From assembly GCA_963695405.1 (NCBI GenBank), contig CAVOGJ010000015.1, positions 620,001 through 684,000 of the forward strand: a stretch of 64,000 bases of DNA, written 5' to 3'. Position 1 is the first letter of the stretch. Each line of letters opens with the position of its first letter. A program made the position numbers and the translations under genes. The DNA is from CAVOGJ01 sp963695405. GTDB taxonomy: Bacteria > Planctomycetota > Planctomycetia > Pirellulales > Pirellulaceae. Below are positions 58,638 to 64,000 of the stretch, piece by piece. Under the pieces are notes generated by a model. It was given only the letters and a program-made list of their open reading frames with translations. It was not told where the DNA came from and made no database searches.

Positions 58638-61385
58638 ATGCCCCGATTCGAAGTCCATGCACTGGAGCGAATGGATGCATGGGTCAGCCGATTTGAATCG
58701 GGCTGGCATCCGGGGGCCGATTGGAGTCCCTTCCTGCCGCCCGTCGACCACGCGGACCGACTGGCCGTGCTGACGGAGATTGTGCGGGTTGATATCGAAC
58801 TGCATGGCGGAACCGGCATGCCTCCGCCGCTCAACAAATATCTTGACCGCTTCCCCGAATTACGAGCATCGATCAAAGCCACGTCGGAAATCGCCTTTGA
58901 ACATTTTCGCGCCGTGCGATTGTGGGCTCCCAAGACATCCCCAGCGGACTACCAGCGGGATTTCGGCGTTGACACGCATGGCTGGGAGTCGGCGTTGTCT
59001 CACGGAGTCGAGCCGACCGGCTCGGCCACCGCCAACGGCTCGACGCTTGCTCAAGCTCTCGAACCGACGCGCGACCTCGATCGGCTTTCTCCGCGTGTGG
59101 CCAATGTCGAGCCGATCGCCATCGAGGTCGGAACGCGGCTGGGTGAGTTTGAATTGCTCGAGTTGCTCGGTCGAGGTTCCCTCGCGGACGTCTACCTCGC
59201 AACCCAGCCCGAGTTGTCGGGACGGCAGGTTGTCGTCAAGGTCTCACCGCACAAGACCTCGGAGCCGCAGAGACTTTCGCGACTTCAACATTCGAACATC
59301 GTCCCCATTTATTCGGTCCATGGGCAGCGGGGCATGCAGATGATCTGCATGCCCTTCCTGGGGCGGACGACGCTCGCCGACGTCGTGCGGAACGGAGGTG
59401 ACGAGCCGTCGGGGCGGCACCGTGACTTGCGATCGGGGGATTCGCGGCGGCGGGAGATGGCATGCTGCGCCGCTCGCAGGTGAGCTCGCCGAAGGATTGG
59501 GCTATGCGCACCAGCGAGGGATCACGCATCGGGATCTGAAACCTGCCAACGTCTTGATCGCGGACGACGGCACGCCCATGCTGCTCGATTTCAACTTGTC
59601 GGGTGAGATCGCCTCGAATCCCCGCCATCCTTCGTACGTCGGTGGCACACTTCCGTACATGGCTCCGGAGCAGCTGCACGTCTTAAGCGGCAGCCAGGCA
59701 ATCGATCAGCGTAGCGACATCTATTCCCTTGGCGTGGTGCTATTCGAATTGCTTACGGAAAAGCTGCCATTTCCAAGTCGTCTACTGGATGACCCGATGG
59801 CGGAATCGCGGATGTGCGAGGACCGATATGGTGATGCTTGGAAAGTCCGTCTTGCAGATTACTCCCCCGACATGCGGACGATCGTTGAACATTGCCTGGC
59901 ACCCGACCCAGCCGATCGTTATCAGCAGGCCGACCAACTGCGTGATGATCTGCGATTGCATCGTAGCCATCAACCGCTCCGACACGCCCCGCGACGGAGC
60001 CTGAGGCAACGGATCGGGAAATGGATGACGCGGAACGGCCGCCACGCCGCGATCGCGGCTTTCGTGACCACGGCGATTGTGTTCACGCTCGTCACCCTCG
60101 CCTACGCTCGGACCCGACAGGCTCGGGTCGAACGGCTGGAAGCGGTGGCGAGCCTGGAGCAGCTGCGGTCGCGATCGACGTCCGTCCGGATGGGATTAGG
60201 CTTGCCCCTTCTGCCCGATGACGTTCGGAAACCACTGGCCGAAACATCGCGGGAACTGCTGCGGAAGTTTGGTGTCGATGGGCCGATCGACCTCGATCGA
60301 ACGACCGGTCTGACGCGATTGTTGCCTGAGGAACAGGAAGAGGCGAGGTTCCTGCTATCGGAGCTAATGTGGCGGCTCCACGTCCACGCGGGGTCTTCGG
60401 AGGGTGACGAGCCGCCAAGCATGGAGCCCCGCGCACAAGCCCATCCTACGCGAAGGCGGTCCGGGCCTATCGGGCCAGGAAGTTCTCCGATTCGGAGGGA
60501 CACTGGATGGCGTACCTCGAAGAGCAGCCCACGGATGCCGTGGCATGGTGCCTCGTGGGGAACACGCTTTGGGCGCAGCAACGGTATCGTGATGCGGGTG
60601 ACGCCTTTGGCCGAGCCACGGCACTCCAGCCACGTTCGCCATTGCCTTGGTTCTATCGCGGCGTCTGCCTGATGCTTGAGGGACGCTTTGATGTTGCCGA
60701 AGGGGAGTTCACGCACACATTGCAGCTTCGCCCCGGTCTTCGATCGGCCCTGCTGAATCGGGCCATCTGTCGAAAACACCAGAAGCGTTGGTCCGATGCG
60801 ATCGGCGATCTGGATCGGCTCCTGGCGCACGACCCGGCCAACATCCGCGGCTTGCTGCTCCGCGCGGAGTGTTTCGCGGAGGAGGGCGAGCCAGCGCGGG
60901 CCGAAGCGGATCGGTCGCGGGCACGCACCATCGCACCCCGCGACGCCGAAGGTTTCCTGGCACGCGGCGACTTGCTGGTCGACGGCGATCCGGCGGCAGC
61001 CATTCGTGATTATCGAAAAGCGATTACCATGAACTCGAACTTGCAGGACGCGTGGCAAAATCTCGCGCACGCCTATAGTGATATCCTGCACCAACCCGAC
61101 GAGGCACTGAAGGTGCTTGCCGAGATGCAGACGCGTTTCCCGCGGAATCCGATGGCCTCCGCCGCCGTCGGTGTCCTTGCCGCTCGCATGGGAGATTCCC
61201 CGCGGGCCTGGAAGGCGTTGGAAGAGGCTCGCGGGCTCTCGACGTCCGGAGCAACCCATTACCAGTTGGCCAGCGGTTATGCGCTGCTTGCCGCGAACGA
61301 AGCTGAACTCGCAGACATCGCGCTGGAGGAGTTGCGGTTGGCCCTCCTGACCGACTCGACTTGGCTGGATACTGATAGGAACTGA
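58638..61385 (+). CDS. Ser/Thr protein kinase with TPR domain, frameshifted twice
   Basis: Three successive frames encode one about 915-aa protein. Frame 1: N-terminal region then glycine loop LLGRGSLADVYLA and VVVKVS with the ATP Lys. Frame 2 (from about 59440): HRDLKPANVLI, MLLDFNLSGE (DFN instead of DFG), YMAPEQ, and a membrane segment AAIAAFVTTAIVFTLVTLAYA near residue 475. Frame 3 (from about 60430): tetratricopeptide-like repeats (AVAWCLVGNTLWAQQRYRDAGDAF, PWFYRGVCLMLEGRFDVAE, ALLNRAICRKHQKRWSDA). The C-terminus may be cut before the IS element. Probably a signalling kinase with an extracytoplasmic TPR domain. Confidence 0.83.
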
Positions 61386-61639
61386 TAGGAAATTTGATTT
61401 CCTTCAGTGTATCCCGGGAGAACCACTTATCCAAGGGTTTGCGTGTGTGCCCTGGGGGCCGCGGCCCCCAGGGCACACATACCAACTGGCGGTTTTTGGG
61501 GGATGATGAGCGGAATTGGGGACTGCCCGAGCGCAAAACGAGCGTCGATGAGCACAAAACGGGTGGTGATCGTATTGCCGCGGCGAAGCGACCTCGTGCC
61601 AACCCGCGTCAGGGATGATTGACGCAGGTCAGGGATGCA
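61386..61639. other. Region between kinase and transposase
   Basis: 254 bp holding the 36-bp palindrome. A direct repeat CTGATAGGAA occurs twice around the kinase stop (61371-61391). No gene. Confidence 0.5.
61444..61479. repeat. 36-bp perfect palindrome
   Basis: TGTGTGCCCTGGGGGCCG and its exact reverse complement form an uninterrupted 18-bp arm palindrome. It lies between the end of the kinase and the transposase. It could end kinase transcription, or be the terminal hairpin of the IS91-type element; sequence alone does not decide. Confidence 0.6.
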
Positions 61640-63066
61640 TCAAAAGTTTTCCAGGAAGGTGTCGATGTCGACGTAGGTCAGCTCTGGGGCCGGTTCCACT
61701 TCATCGGGCCAGTCAAGCGAGTTGCCTGAGTAAGCTGCGTCCAGTTCGAGCATGACAGCATGCACCTCGGGTGGTGCCCTCGAACGTGGCGGCTGCCACA
61801 AGCCGCAGTGCCTGAGGATCGCTTCAATCACGTCGGCCTGAGGCGGTTCGATGAACGACACGACCTGCATCTGGCCGCCACACTCCGGACAACACAAGGG
61901 ATCCACTTCGTAAACCCGCTTGATCAACATCGCCCAGGATTGGCGACTGCCCGTCGCTGCGGTATCTTCGCTTGATGCCTCGGCCGATGCCTCCGCTTCC
62001 ACCTGCTTCCGCATCCCACGGGACTTGTTCGAGTACCAGCCGTAATAGCGAATCAGGTGCGCGCCCTTCGGCGGAATGTGCTGCGTGAACTCGGCCAGGA
62101 ATTCCAGCGGGTCGAGGATCTGGAAATTGCGTGGCGCTCCCGCTCGCGTCCGTCGCCTTGCGGATCGGGAAAGGCCCGGCAGGCGTCCTTCTCGGCCTTG
62201 TAGACGACCTGCCCGGTCTCGCTCACCTTGACCAGCCGCGACAGGCTGAAGGGGCAGCGGGTCATGTACCGGACCAGACGCTCGATCCCCGCCCGGTCGC
62301 CGGCCGGCAGAAACACCGACTGGTCGACGCTGAAACCGCTGTGCGGCCAAGTCCGCATGTTCTCGACCACTTCCGGCTCGATCTTCTCCTCGGCCAGGTA
62401 CAGCGCGAACACGGCTTCCTGCCAGGCGACCAGCAGTCGCTCCATGTCGAGCTCGGGCAGTTCCAGGAACTCGCCCTGCGGTGTAAACGCGCCGCAGGTG
62501 AGCAGCACGTGGATGTGCGGATGCCAGTGCAGGAGTTCGCCATGAGTCTGGATCGCCGCGATCATGCCGGGCACCACGTCCGTCGCGCCCGAGCAGGCGC
62601 GGACTTCGGCCTGGAGGCACGTCCAGGCACAGGAGCAGAGCTTGCCCAGCAGCTTGCGATCGAAGCGGGTGTGCAGCCGCAGACGTTTGGGGATGGTCAG
62701 CACGACTTGTCGGTGCGCGACCGGAGAACAGACCTCTTCGGCCACGTGGATCGCGGTCAGCAGGGTGCGTTTCTGGTGGCAGGAGGGACAGGTGCAGCGC
62801 TGCTTGCAGGAGAAGGCGACGAACATCTCGTGCTGGCAGTCGGGGCAGCGGACGCGGGCAAAGCCTTCTTGCAGATCGCCGCACTTGAGAAAGGCCGCCA
62901 CGGAGCGCTCGACGACCGGTCGCCAGAAGCCGTACTTGGCCTGAAACCGCTCGTCGTAGACCTGCTGGAAGGAGTCGAAATGCTGGTCCAGCAACCGCCA
63001 CAGGTCGGAGGCCTGCGGATCGCGTGGTCGGTACAGGGGTAACGGGTCGCTGCACGAGGCAACCAT
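61640..63066 (-). mobile_element. IS91-type transposase, frameshifted
   Basis: Transposase from ATG 63066, with the frame changing near 62145. The N-terminal zinc region has CPDCQHEM and CPSCHQKR. The nuclease HUH motif is HWHPHIHVLLT, and a later Tyr (YMTRCPFSLSRL) fits the rolling-circle mechanism. The second frame gives NFQILDPLEFLAEFTQHIPPKG, YYGWYSNKSRGM, and a zinc motif CCPECGGQM. Family length is normal once joined. The ends of the element were not found; the palindrome at 61444 may be one. Confidence 0.85.
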
Positions 63067-63880
63067 GGCTGGCCATCCAGGTGAGGAGAGCGAGCGCGTA
63101 CTGCATGCTCCGCATCGTCGGCGTATGCCAACCGGGACGGAGACCGAAGTCCGCTTTACCTGAAAGAGTGTACGTATGATTACGCTACGCATGTACACAT
63201 ACTGGGAAAGAGGGGGCTCGCGCGGGCTACAATGCGTGATCGGCATTGGGCTTTGCGATGGCACCCACCCTCAAGCGCGCGGTGGAAAACCTGTTCGCCC
63301 GTTGTCGAGAAGAATGGTCCCGACGCAAGTCGCGCCTGGCGTGCGCGTGAATATCCTTCCGAAACTCCATTCGGCTTCATCGTCCGAAGCGTCGAAACGG
63401 CGGCGTTACGTCGGCGTGTTCTGTGTCATCAGGAGCTCTCCACAAGCTGTCATTGCAAACGCGAGTTCCATCAACCCGTGGGACGCCCTGAAGTTTCTGG
63501 CTCCGGTCAGAAATCGACCCTTTTACGGCACCGAAGATCGCCCAATCTTACACCAGCGTCCTTGCCAGACCAGCGGGAGCTGGGGCCTTGTTGGAGGCAT
63601 GGCCCCCAGCAGTCATGGCTGTTTCGACGTAGCCGAGGCTACCCTCCACAAATGCGGTCACCGGTGGGTTTGGACGCCGTCGAACGTGCGGCTAAGATAA
63701 TCGTTGGTGGAAACCCTCATTCTGCGGTGCCGCCCGAGGGCGAATTGCAGCCTCTTGTGGTGTCTCGGTCAATTCGACCGTCCCTTTCCGCCGCCGCGAC
63801 CCATTTTCGGCACGGTGCGCGATCGCTCGACGGAGCAGCACGCCCAGCGGCTCGATCCACGAAAGTACTGGCAAAAGGTG
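63067..63880. other. No confident gene
   Basis: About 810 bp downstream in the window from the transposase start. A plus frame at 63176-63700 and a minus frame at 63717-63971 lack recognisable motifs. Element ends or decayed sequence are possible. Confidence 0.4.
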
Positions 63881-64000
63881 CACGCGCCCGCTCTGCGCCG
63901 CCGTACCACGCGTCGCGATCGTCGGCGCCGGTCTTTCCGGGCTCTTCGCCGCCCGTACGCTGGCCGATCATGGGTTGCAGGTTACGGTCTTCGAGAAGAG
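63881..64000 (+). CDS. FAD-dependent amine oxidoreductase, 3' partial
   Basis: The plus frame that reaches the window edge encodes VAIVGAGLSGLFAARTLADH then GLQVTVFEK, the N-terminal FAD-binding GxGxxG motif of the amine-oxidase/renalase-like family. No ATG or clear start lies just upstream, so the real start is unknown or upstream in another frame. The rest is outside the window. Confidence 0.6.

Noticed and set aside
63176..63700. 174-residue plus frame beyond the IS element
   Set aside because: No similarity to known proteins and composition unlike neighbouring genes.
1..64000. CRISPR arrays, rRNA or tRNA genes
   Set aside because: No regular spaced repeats, rRNA-like blocks or convincing tRNA cloverleaf sequences were seen on inspection; a tRNA scan would be needed to be certain.

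Overview
The window looks like part of a chromosome or MAG contig from a Planctomycetota bacterium, probably Pirellulales-like. This is inferred from gene content, not from a marker-gene search. Supporting signs are PEP-CTERM and dockerin surface proteins, giant-protein N-termini of the LERR/LERFED type, a Ser/Thr kinase with DFN in place of DFG, an ECF sigma factor, paired sulfatases, and bacterial tetrahydromethanopterin (H4MPT) genes. No rRNA, convincing tRNA or CRISPR array was seen.

Region 1 (1-12.5 kb): the tail of a dockerin/PEP-CTERM protein, a Tat-exported sugar-phosphate isomerase-like protein and a FabD-like acyltransferase. These are followed by a compact plus-strand cluster: SDR, dihydropteroate synthase-like protein, pabB, pabA, DUF447, beta-RFAP synthase (mptG), pdxJ, dapA and a glycosyltransferase. 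pabBA makes 4-aminobenzoate, the RFAP synthase substrate, so the core is best read as an H4MPT cofactor biosynthesis operon. Region 2 (12.5-28.8 kb): housekeeping and metabolic genes (MgtE, a DegP-like protease, rnc, an EEP-family nuclease, a DapA-like/OYE pair, a secreted propeller-like protein, an FMN hydroxy-acid oxidase, a zinc alcohol dehydrogenase, an MFS transporter, a LON-domain protein and an HDAC-like amidohydrolase).

Region 3 (28.8-46.5 kb): surface-protein and accessory DNA. It holds broken and intact PEP-CTERM genes, a minus-strand acyl-CoA mutase operon (mutase, B12-domain/MeaB fusion, thioesterase), a small four-helix-bundle ORF inside a 32-bp perfect inverted repeat, and a HigBA-like toxin-antitoxin pair with a clear promoter/operator. 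Region 4 (46.7-64 kb): two sulfatases, an eroded island (AI-2E-type transporter, DUF3309, DUF2294, LapA, transposase remnant), a B12-binding radical SAM protein, an ECF sigma factor, a LERFED surface protein, a Ser/Thr kinase-TPR protein, an IS91-type transposase, and the first bases of a flavin oxidoreductase.

At least ten genes, including normally essential ones (pdxJ, rnc), carry frameshifts, and two more carry in-frame TGA codons at probable Trp positions. Some shifts fall in short homopolymers, so uncorrected sequencing indels are likely for part of them. Internal deletions and fragments in the 29-54 kb accessory region point to real gene decay as well.
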